A stretch of DNA of 64,000 nucleotides from Actinomycetes bacterium (GTDB lineage Bacteria; Actinomycetota; Acidimicrobiia; IMCC26256; PALSA-610), in assembly GCA_025360585.1 (NCBI GenBank), contig JANYBW010000055.1:19592-83591 (forward strand), written 5' to 3'. The position numbers were made by a program, and so were the translations under genes. Below the pieces are notes generated by a model. That model was not told the DNA's origin and made no database searches. It saw only the letters and a program-made list of their open reading frames with translations. Positions 1 through 9,219 of this stretch are shown here, piece after piece; position 1 is the first letter of the stretch, and the number at the start of each line of letters is the position of its first letter.

Positions 1-2
1 GT

Positions 3-857
3 CGCTTCGGCGGGCTTGATCCGCTCTACCAAGCTTCGGGTGGCCTGGAATTCGAAGCGGGTGCAGTCGCGGCGGGCAATCATCCGTTGTATTACCGCTT
101 CGGGATGTGCGATGCATCCAATGCCTTGTTATCGATTGTCGGCGTGCTCACCGCGTTGCGCCACCGCGACAAAACCGGTGAGGGCCAAGAGCTGTGGACT
201 TCACTGCACGACGGCGGCGTGATCTATTCGAGCGACACGTGGTTAGGCGCCGACGGCACGGTGCACCAACGCCCGCGGCTCGACGCTGATTTCAACGGCA
301 TCGACGCGCTCTACCGTCTCTATCGCACCCAAGACCACGATTGGATCATGATCGCGGTCACCAAAGACGCCGAGTGGCAAGCGTTGTGCGGCGCGCTCGG
401 GCTGACGGATCTCAGCATGGATCCTCGGTTCGCGACCGCGCACAGCCGTTCTGAACACCGTCGTCAAATCGAATCGCTGTTGGAACCCGCGTTCTTGTTG
501 CACACTGCACGCTTCTGGTCGCGCACCTTCGACGACTTGCGAATCCCCAATGAAATCCCATTCGATTCGTTCGACGGCCGTCGAGTTTTACACGACGCGG
601 ATAATCAACGCCTCGGGCTCGTCAGCCAATACGACCATGCGATCTTTGGATCGATGCGCCAATTCGGTTCGCTGATCAACCTTTCCGAAACGCAGTCCCG
701 AGTCGTTGGCCCTCCGCCACTTGTCGGCCAACACTCGCGCGAGATTCTCGAAGAGTTCAACATCGATACGCCAATCATTGATGCATTGATCGCATCGGGA
801 GCGGTGTACCAAGCCGACGCGACCCTCGACGATTACCGGACTCGCTTCACCAACTGA
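3..857 (+). CDS. Family III (CaiB/BaiF) CoA-transferase, 5' truncated by window edge
   Basis: The frame is open from base 3, well before the first in-frame start-like codon, and the upstream residues (GGLDPLYQASGGLEF) continue the family, so the true start lies outside the window. The visible 284 residues contain the family III stretch YYRFGMCDASNALLSIVGVL and the GEGQ-x-LWTSLHDGG segment, followed by the small C-terminal domain. Such enzymes move CoA between carboxylic acids, often in fatty-acid or sterol side-chain breakdown; the catalytic Asp would be in the missing N-terminal part, so activity cannot be judged. A phosphatase gene follows 12 bp after the stop, so the two may be co-transcribed. 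Substrate unknown. Confidence 0.85.
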   Translation, partial: RFGGLDPLYQASGGLEFEAGAVAAGNHPLYYRFGMCDASNALLSIVGVLTALRHRDKTGEGQELWTSLHDGGVIYSSDTWLGADGTVHQRPRLDADFNGIDALYRLYRTQDHDWIMIAVTKDAEWQALCGALGLTDLSMDPRFATAHSRSEHRRQIESLLEPAFLLHTARFWSRTFDDLRIPNEIPFDSFDGRRVLHDADNQRLGLVSQYDHAIFGSMRQFGSLINLSETQSRVVGPPPLVGQHSREILEEFNIDTPIIDALIASGAVYQADATLDDYRTRFTN

Positions 858-869
858 GAAACTGCACGC

Positions 870-1400
870 GTGCCGATCAAACTGGTTCCACCCGGATCGG
901 AAGTGGGTTTCTTCGGCGATGCGGCGATTCCGGCTGACCTCTACTTCTTGTCGCACGATCCCGCGCCGTTGATCGGCATGGGTTTTCCTTCGCGTATCGA
1001 TTGGCAACAGCTGTTCGACGCGGGCGTACGCCATGTCGTGTGCCTCACGCACGACAACAATGTGCCGTACGTCAGTGATCCCGTCATCACGCACGCGTTT
1101 GGTTTGCAAGATCTGTTTTGCGAACCGACTGGCCCGCTGGATCATGCCGCGGAACGCGTGCTCGTGCTGCGCGCCGCGGCAGTTGTGAGTGACGCGATCA
1201 GCAACGACGAGGGCGTGGCCGTGCATTGTCGAGGCGGACGCGGGCGAGCGGGAACGGTCTTAGGAGTCGCGCTCGTGAATCTCGGCCATCGCCCGCGCGA
1301 CGTTGTGGAGTATCTCGATCGTCTTCACCGCACTCGCGGCAAAGGTGGCTGGCCAGAAAGCCCATGGCAAGCCACCACGGTGCTTAATTCGCAAGCATGA
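870..1400 (+). CDS. Cys-based (dual-specificity/tyrosine-type) protein phosphatase
   Basis: A 176-residue cytoplasmic protein starting with GTG. The signature HCRGGRGRAGT near residues 119-129 is the HC-x5-R phosphate-binding loop, giving nucleophile Cys120 and Arg126. The rest fits the small cyclin-dependent-kinase-inhibitor-3/dual-specificity phosphatase fold (strand VRHVVCLT, helix after the loop). Substrate is unknown; it could act on phosphoproteins or phosphorylated small molecules. It follows the CoA-transferase closely, and its last 17 bases overlap the 3' end of the convergent protease gene, so both stop codons lie inside each other's transcripts. Confidence 0.8.
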   Translation: MPIKLVPPGSEVGFFGDAAIPADLYFLSHDPAPLIGMGFPSRIDWQQLFDAGVRHVVCLTHDNNVPYVSDPVITHAFGLQDLFCEPTGPLDHAAERVLVLRAAAVVSDAISNDEGVAVHCRGGRGRAGTVLGVALVNLGHRPRDVVEYLDRLHRTRGKGGWPESPWQATTVLNSQA

Positions 1401-3423
1401 GATCGATTGCGGGAGCTCCGATACCGGGCGAACCTGCGAAGCGTTGCGCAGTGCCAAAGGCAAACGCCGTGCCGTTGCTCGTCAACACGTAGTAACCACG
1501 ACCGCTCGGCAATACCCGGACCCGAACCCCAGCTCCGTAGGTCGCCGCACCCGGCATGGTCGCGAGGCTCCCATGATACCCGACTCCGAAGGCAAAGATT
1601 CCACCGTCGGACGCTACCAAGATGTAGCCCTGGCCGTGCGCGGCAGCCGTGATCGAAACAATGGGTTTCCAAAGATGCTTATTACCCAGGGAGCCTTTGA
1701 ACTTCGCATCTCCGTAGCTAAAGATTCCACCATCGCCGGCCACGAACCAGTAGCCACGATCGGACGGCGTGATCGCGATATCGACGATGGGTGAACGAAG
1801 CCGTATGCCGCCCGTGGAGCCTCGGAATTTCGCATCACCAAACGTGAACACACCGCCATCTTGGGCCACCATGATGTAGCCGCGCCCAGAATGAGTCGGG
1901 ACCATCGCTACGATCGGTGCCCACAGGTGTTTCTTGCGCATGTCGCCACGGAACTTTGCATCACCGTAGGCGTGCACATGCCCATCGGCGGTCGTCAGCC
2001 AATAGCCAAGCCCCGATTTTGTTGCGGCCGACGCAACGACTGGCGACCGCTGCGACGATCGCGAGAGATCGCCGTAACGGTGCGCGTTGCCAAAAGCTCG
2101 AACCCGCCCATTCGTTCCCACGACCCAGTAGCCATTGCCTTCAGTACCACCCTGAACCGCGAGCGCGGCGTTGACCAGACCGTGGCCGAAATACGGATCG
2201 GTTCCGGGAGCGCCAAGATCAGTTGCGGTGCTCTCCAAACGCGCCCTTATTTGCGTAGCCGACATCGTCGGGTTTTTGGCAACGATCAGCGCTGCGACTG
2301 CCGCGGCCGCGGGTGTCGCCATCGAGGTGCCGTCGGCGTAGGCGTAGTCGTGATCTCCCGTACCCCACGCGGACAAGATGCCAACGCCGGGAGCCGCGAC
2401 ATCGACATAGCTCGCGTAACTCGAAAACACCGCGTGATTGTTGTGTTGATCGACCGCGGCAACTGCAATGGCTTCGGCATACGAACTTGGATACATCGTC
2501 GGGTTGCCCGATTGTGCGTTGTTGCCGGCAGCGGCGAGTACCACGACGCCTTGCGAGTTCGCATACTGCATCGCCTGCTGCATGCCCTCGCTCGGATCGG
2601 TGCCGCCCAAGCTCATGTTGATAACCCGCGCACCATGATCCGCCGCGTAGATTATCGCGTCGGCAACATCTGCAGTCGAGCCGGATCCTTGCGCATCCAG
2701 GACCCGCAAAGGAAGAATTTTTACACTCGGCGCACCGCCGACAATGCCCACGCCGTTGCGGCGACCGGCGATGATCCCTGCAACGTGGGTGCCGTGACCA
2801 TTTTGGTCGTTGCTGCCATCACCAGCGGCCGTGTAGTCCACGCCAGGAAGTACTGCACCCGCGAGATCGACATGGGTTTTGCGCACACCGGTATCGATGA
2901 CTGCGACGATCACACCCGCGCCGGTTGTGTTTGGCCACGCCGCCGGGAAGCCAACCGCTGACAATGCCCATTGCTGCGGTTCGGCGCTATCAGTGGTGGC
3001 GCGGACCTTGCCGTCGATTTCCGTAGCGGAAATTTGCGTACTGCCCGTCTGGTCGCCCGTCTGGTCGCCCGTCTGGTCGCCCGACTGGTTGCCCGACTGG
3101 TTGCCCGACTGGTTGCCCGACTGGTTGCCCGACTGGTTGCCCGTCTCGTTGGTCACGAGTTTGCTCAGCGGATGGCCCGACGGTTCGGAGGCTGCGAACC
3201 GGTGGACTCGGAGGTGGCCGTCCGCGGTGCGTTCAAGCGCCCAACGCCGGGCCTGGGAGCTCGCGTGCGTTGTGGTCGCGAGCGCCTTACCGAGCGCGGC
3301 ACCGGGTTCTTCACCGCTCGTGATCCCCACGATGGGGGCTACCGCTAAGAGTGAACAGGCAAACGCCCGTATCTGGCGCGAAAGGTACGGGTGCGACCGC
3401 GTCGCGTGACCGATTTGTGGCAT
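1384..3423 (-). CDS. Secreted S8 subtilisin-like serine protease with C-terminal beta-propeller-like repeats
   Basis: 679 residues. A hydrophobic segment at about 18-33 is a probable signal peptide. The peptidase S8 triad is visible: Asp177 in VIAVIDTGV, His210 in NGHGTHVAGI and Ser367 in GTSMATP, with the oxyanion Asn in AAAGNN near 301. Between signal and catalytic domain is a low-complexity linker of five GNQS and three GDQT tetrapeptides (about 95-126). From about 428 to the end run six roughly 42-residue repeats of the type GYW-x-V-x-DGGIF-x-FGDAKF-x-GS, a blade-like pattern often attached to secreted actinobacterial proteins and probably used for binding. It is expected to act outside the cell. 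Start ATG is the first in frame; no strong ribosome site is visible. Confidence 0.9.
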   Translation of the reverse strand: MPQIGHATRSHPYLSRQIRAFACSLLAVAPIVGITSGEEPGAALGKALATTTHASSQARRWALERTADGHLRVHRFAASEPSGHPLSKLVTNETGNQSGNQSGNQSGNQSGNQSGDQTGDQTGDQTGSTQISATEIDGKVRATTDSAEPQQWALSAVGFPAAWPNTTGAGVIVAVIDTGVRKTHVDLAGAVLPGVDYTAAGDGSNDQNGHGTHVAGIIAGRRNGVGIVGGAPSVKILPLRVLDAQGSGSTADVADAIIYAADHGARVINMSLGGTDPSEGMQQAMQYANSQGVVVLAAAGNNAQSGNPTMYPSSYAEAIAVAAVDQHNNHAVFSSYASYVDVAAPGVGILSAWGTGDHDYAYADGTSMATPAAAAVAALIVAKNPTMSATQIRARLESTATDLGAPGTDPYFGHGLVNAALAVQGGTEGNGYWVVGTNGRVRAFGNAHRYGDLSRSSQRSPVVASAATKSGLGYWLTTADGHVHAYGDAKFRGDMRKKHLWAPIVAMVPTHSGRGYIMVAQDGGVFTFGDAKFRGSTGGIRLRSPIVDIAITPSDRGYWFVAGDGGIFSYGDAKFKGSLGNKHLWKPIVSITAAAHGQGYILVASDGGIFAFGVGYHGSLATMPGAATYGAGVRVRVLPSGRGYYVLTSNGTAFAFGTAQRFAGSPGIGAPAIDLMLAN
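3046..3141 (-). repeat. Eight tandem 12-bp units encoding GNQS/GDQT linker
   Basis: Perfect or near-perfect 12-bp units inside the subtilase gene encode five GNQS then three GDQT tetrapeptides. The number of units can change by slippage, so linker length may vary between strains. Confidence 0.85.
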
Positions 3424-3513
3424 GAGCCATGATTCGGCACTCTTTGTGGCTTACCTGAGCACCTATCTCACTCTTCGTGAGATTTGGGGAGCGCGAAGAG
3501 CATCCGCCGCGGT

Positions 3514-4356
3514 CTAGACCTCGAATTGCTGAAGCACCTCGGCAAAACGGTCGCGGGTGAGCCCACAAATCTCGTCGAAGGCATCGGCCGTTAGCTCGAG
3601 CTCACTGATCGCATTGCTGAAGACATCCAGGTCAGCGTTGTCGTCGGCGGATTCCGTCACGGTTTTGGCCACCACATCGGCGAGGTACACACCATAGGCA
3701 ACGGGATCGAGGCTGACATCGGGCGTGTGGTGATAGGTCACCCCACGAACGAGCGCTTCGGGCAAGGCCCAGCACTGCAAAATCAATCCGCCGAGTTCCG
3801 CGTGGTGAACCCCGAGAATGTCGGATTCGGCTTGCATTCTGGTAGCGCCCGACGCTGCGCTCGTCGCCAGTGCGTCGAGTAGATCCTCGCTCAGGAACCG
3901 AGACATCACGAGTTTGCCCACATCGTGCAAGAGCGCGGACGTCACGGTTTCGATCGGCAAGTGCCGGGGCGAGAGCCTCAAAATCAGCTCTGCGGCCAGC
4001 GAAGCTGCAACCGAATGATTCCAAAGCTCCTGTTCGCCAAGACCGTACTCAGGGATTGGCGCCGACAACCGGGCTTTTACCTGCACCCCGAGCGCCATCG
4101 CAAAAACTGGCCCCATTCCCAAACGAATCACCGCGTCGCGGACATTGCTGATCTCGGTTCGGCTTGCACTCCACGAAGAGTTCGCCGATCGCAACAACCC
4201 TGCGGTGAGCGCCTGATCGAACTGCACAACCTCAACGACCCGATCAACATCGGGCGAATCTCCTGCGCTACACACCAAACGAGCGAGGCGCAATGTTGAC
4301 ACCGGCAACGGTTCCAAACATGCAGCAGCTTGCGCGAGTGCGTCAAGGTCGATCAT
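3514..4356 (-). CDS. HDOD-domain signalling protein
   Basis: 280 residues from an ATG preceded by GGGGAG at good spacing; a longer reading frame extends upstream but its Arg-rich sequence looks noncoding. The HDOD domain covers about residues 10-220: LEPLPVSTLRLARLV at the start, the VRDAVIRLGMGPVFAMAL helix, SVAASLAAELI, and the HD-like ALLHDVGKLVM motif, followed by AELGGLILQCWALPEALVRGVTYHH. HDOD proteins work in regulatory networks, often with cyclic-di-GMP; no output domain is attached. A second HDOD gene lies at 37276-38106, next to a degenerate GGDEF gene. Function otherwise unknown. Confidence 0.85.
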   Translation of the reverse strand: MIDLDALAQAAACLEPLPVSTLRLARLVCSAGDSPDVDRVVEVVQFDQALTAGLLRSANSSWSASRTEISNVRDAVIRLGMGPVFAMALGVQVKARLSAPIPEYGLGEQELWNHSVAASLAAELILRLSPRHLPIETVTSALLHDVGKLVMSRFLSEDLLDALATSAASGATRMQAESDILGVHHAELGGLILQCWALPEALVRGVTYHHTPDVSLDPVAYGVYLADVVAKTVTESADDNADLDVFSNAISELELTADAFDEICGLTRDRFAEVLQQFEV

Positions 4357-4457
4357 AGGTTTGCTCCCCGTGATGGGTACTTCACCACTTCCCATCGGCG
4401 GAGCCGTCTTGGAGGTGAGCAATCCTGACTCGTCAGCAATTTCGGCGCCCGGCTTGA

Positions 4458-4712
4458 TTATTCGGAACGTTCGCCGATCTCTTTGAGCGCCGCAGCCAAC
4501 GCGGCCCGGAGGCGCCGGGCCGTGTCCGGAGCCAAATGGGCAACAATCCCGTATCCCGGCCGTCCGATCTCTTCGACAGTGAGCACGACGCGGAGTTCGC
4601 CATCGCCGCATGCTTCGCAATCATCGCTGAGCGCAACCGCCCAGGACGTTGGATTTCGCTCCTCATCACCCTCGGGATGGTCGTCGACCGAATCATCAAT
4701 TGAACGGCGCAT
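4458..4712 (-). CDS. Small conserved-looking hypothetical protein
   Basis: 84 residues, ATG preceded by AAAGGA eight bases upstream. The N-terminus is acidic and disordered-looking; then a compact region with CEACGDGELRVVLTVEEIG and a C-terminal amphipathic helix rich in Ala/Arg/Glu. The single CxxC could bind metal or form a disulfide. No family recognised. It sits between the HDOD gene (102 bp downstream) and the YhhN gene (47 bp upstream) on the same strand, so the three may share a transcript. Confidence 0.6.
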   Translation of the reverse strand: MRRSIDDSVDDHPEGDEERNPTSWAVALSDDCEACGDGELRVVLTVEEIGRPGYGIVAHLAPDTARRLRAALAAALKEIGERSE

Positions 4713-4758
4713 TATTGATCCTTTACGGCGAGTACTGCGAGGCTGCGAAACCCCAACG

Positions 4759-5394
4759 CTAGCGAGCCAACGACACCAGCAGGCCGAGTTGGCCCAGGTG
4801 ATAGGTGACCATAATTGCAACCCCTGCCCAACGCAGTGGCTGCACGAATCGAGTCCAGCCGATGAGCGAATCCGAAAACGCAAAGAGCCCCGCTCCAATC
4901 ATTGCGAGTCCTTCGCCGCTGCCAATCGCGCAGGTCACCATCGTCGCGATGACCGCCATATACAACGCTACGGGCGGCACCAGATTCGCTTTGGCGATAC
5001 GAGCGCCGCGAACAATCTTGAGCGCCAGGGGCGCCACGATCAACGCTACGACAACGCCGCCGATCAACGTCCTGGTTGCCGCAATCCCGGCCACCACAAA
5101 CCCGACCACGTAGGCAACGTGGCCCAAAAGAAACGATCCGAGGCCTTCCACGAATCGCTCGGAGGGCAGCATCAAAAAAATATCGCCAGCAAGCGAAAAG
5201 ACCAACGCGGCTACAAACCAAACGCGAGCATCGCTGTGGCGGACATCAATCGTGCACGCGGCGACAACGAGCAATGCCGTGGCGGTTGGCTTGGTCCAGT
5301 ATTCAACGAGCTTGGAATGCACCAGACACGAATACCAATTGCCGAGCGCCGCGACTCCAGCGGCACCCAACACGATCGCGGTAGTTGTGTTCAC
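4759..5394 (-). CDS. YhhN/TMEM86-family integral membrane protein
   Basis: 211 residues starting at a GTG with GGAG six bases upstream; an upstream in-frame ATG would add a basic 27-residue tail and intrude into the divergent promoter region. About eight hydrophobic segments cover the whole protein. The family hallmarks are KPTATALLVVAA near the start, ALVFSLAGDIFLML in the middle and GAGLFAFSDSLIGW with the final MVTYHLGQLGLL. In animals, TMEM86 members are lysoplasmalogenases; bacterial members are uncharacterised membrane proteins. Divergent from the VOC gene with about 107 bp between starts. Confidence 0.8.
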   Translation of the reverse strand: MNTTTAIVLGAAGVAALGNWYSCLVHSKLVEYWTKPTATALLVVAACTIDVRHSDARVWFVAALVFSLAGDIFLMLPSERFVEGLGSFLLGHVAYVVGFVVAGIAATRTLIGGVVVALIVAPLALKIVRGARIAKANLVPPVALYMAVIATMVTCAIGSGEGLAMIGAGLFAFSDSLIGWTRFVQPLRWAGVAIMVTYHLGQLGLLVSLAR

Positions 5395-5501
5395 CTTTGC
5401 TCCAACCAAACTGCAGCCGCGACGCTTCCGCGTTCTAACTCTTGCCCGAATATTTCGCTCGAAGGTAGCGGCCACACCGCTGCGTGCAGCAAACTGTGTT
5501 C

Positions 5502-6032
5502 ATGGCCTATCACCACGTAGCAATCGCGACCCGAGATCTCTCCAAAACGCACCGCTTCTACACCGAGGCGTGCGGCTTCGAGCTCGTGAAAGTTGTCGCC
5601 AATCCAACACCCGAAGGCCAGGGTTGGGCGCGACACCTTTTTTATGACACCGGCGGCGACGAAATGTTTGCAATCTGGGATCTCCACACGCCCGCGATCC
5701 CTGCAGATTTCGCGACGGGTATCTCAACTGGCCTCGGATTGCCGGAATGGGTCAACCACATCGCATTCGCAGCCGGTGATCTCAACGACCTTCGGGTGCG
5801 CCGCGATCGTTGGGTCGCGAACGGAAACGATGTTGCCGAAATCAATCACGGTTGGTGCACTTCGGTCTACACCAACGACCCCAATGGCGTCATGGTGGAA
5901 TTTTGTGTGACGACGGCCGTCTTCACGGATGCGGATCGTGCCGAGGCGGCCGCGTTGCTGGCCGCGGAAATCCCTGAGCTCGATCTCACGCCCCCCGACG
6001 TTGAGTTTTTCTTGGGCGTGGCTGCGACCTAA
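5502..6032 (+). CDS. VOC (glyoxalase/dioxygenase) superfamily protein
   Basis: 176 residues beginning [13 protein letters not shown], the classic start of a vicinal-oxygen-chelate domain; a GTG 18 bases upstream is the alternative start. Metal-ligand positions are present: His in HHVAIAT, His in [12 protein letters not shown] and Glu in GVMVEFC. Such proteins are metal-dependent lyases, isomerases or dioxygenases acting on small molecules; the substrate cannot be told from sequence. It precedes an acyl-CoA dehydrogenase on the same strand by 83 bp. Confidence 0.8.
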   Translation: MAYHHVAIATRDLSKTHRFYTEACGFELVKVVANPTPEGQGWARHLFYDTGGDEMFAIWDLHTPAIPADFATGISTGLGLPEWVNHIAFAAGDLNDLRVRRDRWVANGNDVAEINHGWCTSVYTNDPNGVMVEFCVTTAVFTDADRAEAAALLAAEIPELDLTPPDVEFFLGVAAT

Positions 6033-6115
6033 CGCTTCTGGCTCGGCCGCGCCGGCAGGCGCGCTGGCGCCTCGGTTCGTTAGGGTGCGGTTCTCGTATC
6101 GCATCCGGAGGCCCC

Positions 6116-7357
6116 GTGGATTTTGCACCCAACGCTCGCTCAGCCGACTATCTCGCTCGGCTCATCGCGTTCGATAACGACGTTGTGCGCCCTGGCGAGC
6201 CGATCTATCGGCAGCAGCGGCAAGACTCCGGAAACATCCGCCACGCGCCCGAAATCATGGAATCACTCAAGGCCGAAGCGAAGACGCGCGGGCTCTGGAA
6301 CATGTTCGCGCCCGAAAGCGATCACGGCCCCGGCCTCACCAACGTTGAGTACGCGCCGCTGTGCGAGGTAATGGGATCCTCTCCGTTACTGGGCGAAGCC
6401 ACGAACTGTTCCGCCCCCGACACTGGCAACATGGAAGTACTCGCACAATTCGGCACGCCATTGCAGCAGGAGATGTATCTGCATCCGCTGTTGAACGGAG
6501 AGATACGTTCGTGTTTCGCGATGACCGAACCCTGGGTTGCGTCCTCGGACGCAACGAACATTTCCAGCAACATCACCCGCGATGGCGATCACTATGTGAT
6601 CAGCGGACACAAGTGGTTTACGAGTGGAGCGCTCGACCCTCGCTGCAAAGTTGCGATCTTCATGGGCGTGAGCAACCCCGACGCAGAGACGTACCGTCGG
6701 CAATCCATGATCCTGGTGCCGATGGATGCACCCGGCGTGACCGTCGTGCGCGGACTCACCGTCTTTGGCCATGATGAAGGCCCTGGGCATGCCGAAACTT
6801 TGTGGGAAAACGTGCGGGTTCATAAGGACTATTTGATCGGCAACGAAGGCGATGGTTTCGCGATCGCGCAAGCCCGCCTCGGCCCTGGACGCATTCATCA
6901 CTGCATGCGCGCGATCGGTTTGGCAGAACGAGCATTGGAATTGATGTGCGCCCGAACGCAACAACGAGTTGCGTTCGGACGGCCGCTGGCCGACCAAGGC
7001 GTTGTGCGAGCACAGATCGCGGAGAGCCGCATCGAAATCGAACAAGCGCGTCTACTCACCATGAAGGCTGCGTGGATGATGGACACCGTCGGCAAGAAAG
7101 CCGCGCAGATTGAGATCGCGGCGATCAAGGTGATAGCGGCGCGGTTGGCGACGACCGTGATCGATCGGGCAATTCAGGTATTTGGTGGTTCGGGAGTGAC
7201 CGATGATTGGCCGCTCGCGGCGATGTACGCCCACGCGCGCACGTTGCATTTAGTCGACGGCCCCGACGAAGTGCATCTGCGCGGCATCGCACGCGCGGAG
7301 CTCGGTAAATACGAAGGTTTTCGCCCAGAATCCGCCGGCCGCACCGCGCGCGTCTAG
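6116..7357 (+). CDS. Acyl-CoA dehydrogenase (ACAD10/11-like)
   Basis: 413 residues from a GTG with GGAGG five bases upstream. Full three-domain architecture: N-terminal helices, middle beta domain with [16 protein letters not shown] and [12 protein letters not shown], and C-terminal helical FAD domain with [19 protein letters not shown] and the [13 protein letters not shown] segment. The loop [18 protein letters not shown] resembles long/branched-chain ACAD10/11 enzymes. It oxidises acyl-CoA to enoyl-CoA, passing electrons to ETF, in the cytoplasm. It is followed after 10 bp by an LLM oxidoreductase, so the two are probably co-transcribed. Confidence 0.9.
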   Translation: MDFAPNARSADYLARLIAFDNDVVRPGEPIYRQQRQDSGNIRHAPEIMESLKAEAKTRGLWNMFAPESDHGPGLTNVEYAPLCEVMGSSPLLGEATNCSAPDTGNMEVLAQFGTPLQQEMYLHPLLNGEIRSCFAMTEPWVASSDATNISSNITRDGDHYVISGHKWFTSGALDPRCKVAIFMGVSNPDAETYRRQSMILVPMDAPGVTVVRGLTVFGHDEGPGHAETLWENVRVHKDYLIGNEGDGFAIAQARLGPGRIHHCMRAIGLAERALELMCARTQQRVAFGRPLADQGVVRAQIAESRIEIEQARLLTMKAAWMMDTVGKKAAQIEIAAIKVIAARLATTVIDRAIQVFGGSGVTDDWPLAAMYAHARTLHLVDGPDEVHLRGIARAELGKYEGFRPESAGRTARV

Positions 7358-7367
7358 TACCAGCCGC

Positions 7368-8258
7368 ATGAAGACGCGCGTTGGTTTCGGGGTTTCGGGG
7401 ATTGCTCCGATTGGGCCTCGTGATTTTACGACGGTTGTTGATGGCCTTGAATCCAACGGCTTCGATTCATTGTGGTTATCCGAACGGATCGGCGCACCAA
7501 GTTTCGATCCAGTCGCGGCATTGTCGTTCGCCGCGGGCCGCACTTCACGTATCAAGTTTGGTACAAGCGTCTCGGTGTTGCCTGGCCGGAATCCCGCTGA
7601 GTTGGCGAAGCAATGGGCGACGTTGTCGGTGCTGTCGGATCATCGAGCGCTGCCCGCGTTTGGGCTCGGCGTGGTGCACCCGAATGAACAGCAAGCCTTC
7701 GGTGTCGATCGCAAAGAACGCGCCGCACGGTTCGACGAAATGTTGCCGTTGCTGCGCAGGATTTGGGCCGAGCCGAGTGTTGACCATGACGGTCAGTTCT
7801 TTCAGTACTCAGGTTTGCGGGTTGAACCGAAACCGCTGAAGCCGCTCGATGTGTGGCTCGGCGGCAAGGCGCCCGCCGAACTACGCAGGGTTGGCCGATT
7901 GGGCGACGGTTGGCTAGCAAGTTTCGCGATGCCGGTGCAGTGCTCGGAATCCCGCGTGATGATTGAAGCCGCGGCCGCCGAAGCCGGGCGCGTGATGGAC
8001 CCGGAGCATTACGGCGCGATGGTATTTTATGCCCACGAACCTTTGCCGCCGACAATCGCGGAATTGATTAGCACGCGTAACCCTGAGGTGGATCCCATCG
8101 AGCTCGTACCCGTGGGCTGGGATGCAGTGCGAGCGCGCATCGAGGCGTTCGTCGCGGTTGATTTCACCAAGATCGTTTTGGTGCCGTTTGGCGGAGTCTC
8201 AGATTGGTATTCAGAACTCGCGAATGGTGCGGCAGCATTGCTCGATCTGCAAAATTAG
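7368..8258 (+). CDS. LLM-class (luciferase-like) flavin/F420-dependent oxidoreductase
   Basis: 296 residues forming the bacterial-luciferase TIM barrel: FGVSGIAPIGPRDF at the N-terminus, GFDSLWLSERIGAPSFDP, SRIKFGTSVSVLPGRNPAELAK, ALPAFGLGVVHPNEQQAFG and the PLDVWLGGKAPAELRRVGRLGDGW substrate-loop region. Actinobacterial members commonly use F420, but FMN use cannot be excluded. Tandem with the acyl-CoA dehydrogenase, suggesting a joint role in lipid or xenobiotic oxidation. The stop codon lies four bases before the first copy of a dispersed repeat. Confidence 0.85.
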   Translation: MKTRVGFGVSGIAPIGPRDFTTVVDGLESNGFDSLWLSERIGAPSFDPVAALSFAAGRTSRIKFGTSVSVLPGRNPAELAKQWATLSVLSDHRALPAFGLGVVHPNEQQAFGVDRKERAARFDEMLPLLRRIWAEPSVDHDGQFFQYSGLRVEPKPLKPLDVWLGGKAPAELRRVGRLGDGWLASFAMPVQCSESRVMIEAAAAEAGRVMDPEHYGAMVFYAHEPLPPTIAELISTRNPEVDPIELVPVGWDAVRARIEAFVAVDFTKIVLVPFGGVSDWYSELANGAAALLDLQN

Positions 8259-8262
8259 CTGA

Positions 8263-8436
8263 TAGAGGGCGCGCTAAAAGGCGCCGGATGCTGGCGGATA
8301 GCGACGAAGCGCGGCGCCGCTCGCGGCCCGAGTGGCCCCGAAGCGCAGCGACAAGAGCGGGAAGAAGCGCAGCGACAAGAGCTGGAAACAGGATTCTTGC
8401 ATCGGATTACCTCTCAACTATCGGCGCGCGTTCTTA
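8263..8436 (+). repeat. Dispersed MITE-like repeat, copy 1 (174 bp)
   Basis: Begins TAGAGGGCGCGC just after the LLM stop codon and ends CGGCGCGCGTTCTTA, whose last three bases are the stop codon of the convergent NUDIX gene. Two other copies are at 23289-23437 and 46834-46983. This copy is longer because of an internal duplication of a segment containing AAGCGCAGCGACAAGAGC. Ends are imperfect inverted repeats (TAGAGGGCGCGCC versus TAAGAACGCGCGCC). Confidence 0.85.
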
Positions 8437-9162
8437 TTCGTCTTTTTCGTAGATCCAGCTTTGACCTTTAGCCATTGTGAGCCGATGACGAGGGCCAGGA
8501 GCTTCGACGAGTTCGAGGTTTTCGAATGCAACATCACCGTGGTAAATCGCCGCCGCACCACCGCTTTCAAAAAAATGAAAGTTGGGCTGAAAATCGATTG
8601 GGTCCTCGATACTGAGCGTTGCCATCGCCGCGTCAACATCGTCGAAGCGAGCAAGGTGCAACATGCTCACAAACTGCGGCGGAGCGATTTCGATGTTGCC
8701 CGCGGCGCGTTCCGCAAGCACAAGTTCCGGGGTCATCCAACGCACTGCATCGCTTTCGATACCGTCGGCTTTGGCGGAATCATGATCTTCACCGGCCCTC
8801 CCCGCAAAGAACCACGTCGCGAAACGCTTGGGAGAAATAACGGGGGTCGTCCAGTTCGAAAAATGTATCAGCGCCGAGGCATCGACAATCACGCCGGCTT
8901 CTTCTTGGGCTTCGCGAGCTGCCGCGACCATGGCCGCGATGAGGATGTCGCCGTTGGCATCGGCCCAGTCTTCCTCATCGATCCGGCCGCCGGGAAACAC
9001 CCACGCACCGCCGTGAAAGTCGAGCTTTGTGGCCCGCTGGCCCATGAGCACCTCGAGGCCATCGGCGCCATCGCGCAACAACGCCACGGTGGCCGCGTTA
9101 CGCACCTCCGCACCCGACGGCTCTCCACCCGCGGCCCGCGCGGTCTCCGACCATTTCTTCAT
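8434..9162 (-). CDS. NUDIX hydrolase
   Basis: 242 residues. The NUDIX box is recognisable but stretched: GGRIDEEDW near 59-66 then REAQEEAG at 83-90, i.e. a long insert between the leading Gly and the REx2EExG helix, as in NUDT7/NUDT19-type and RNase-like subgroups that often act on CoA derivatives. The nearby acyl-CoA genes fit a CoA-ester hydrolase, but this is inference. Its stop codon is the terminal TTA (read on the minus strand as TAA) of the dispersed repeat, so the repeat may have changed its C-terminus. Confidence 0.8.
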   Translation of the reverse strand: MKKWSETARAAGGEPSGAEVRNAATVALLRDGADGLEVLMGQRATKLDFHGGAWVFPGGRIDEEDWADANGDILIAAMVAAAREAQEEAGVIVDASALIHFSNWTTPVISPKRFATWFFAGRAGEDHDSAKADGIESDAVRWMTPELVLAERAAGNIEIAPPQFVSMLHLARFDDVDAAMATLSIEDPIDFQPNFHFFESGGAAAIYHGDVAFENLELVEAPGPRHRLTMAKGQSWIYEKDE

Positions 9163-9219
9163 GGCCGCAAGACCACCACGAAGCCCCCAACCAAGTCAAA
9201 CCCGCCCCGCCCGAACGAC

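Noticed and set aside
1861..2961. 366-codon plus-strand frame antisense to the subtilase
   Set aside because: His/Arg/Cys-rich translation without motifs, fully covered by a gene with an intact catalytic triad.
4483..5520. 345-codon plus-strand frame across the YhhN gene
   Set aside because: No domain or start signal, and it crosses two well-supported minus-strand genes.
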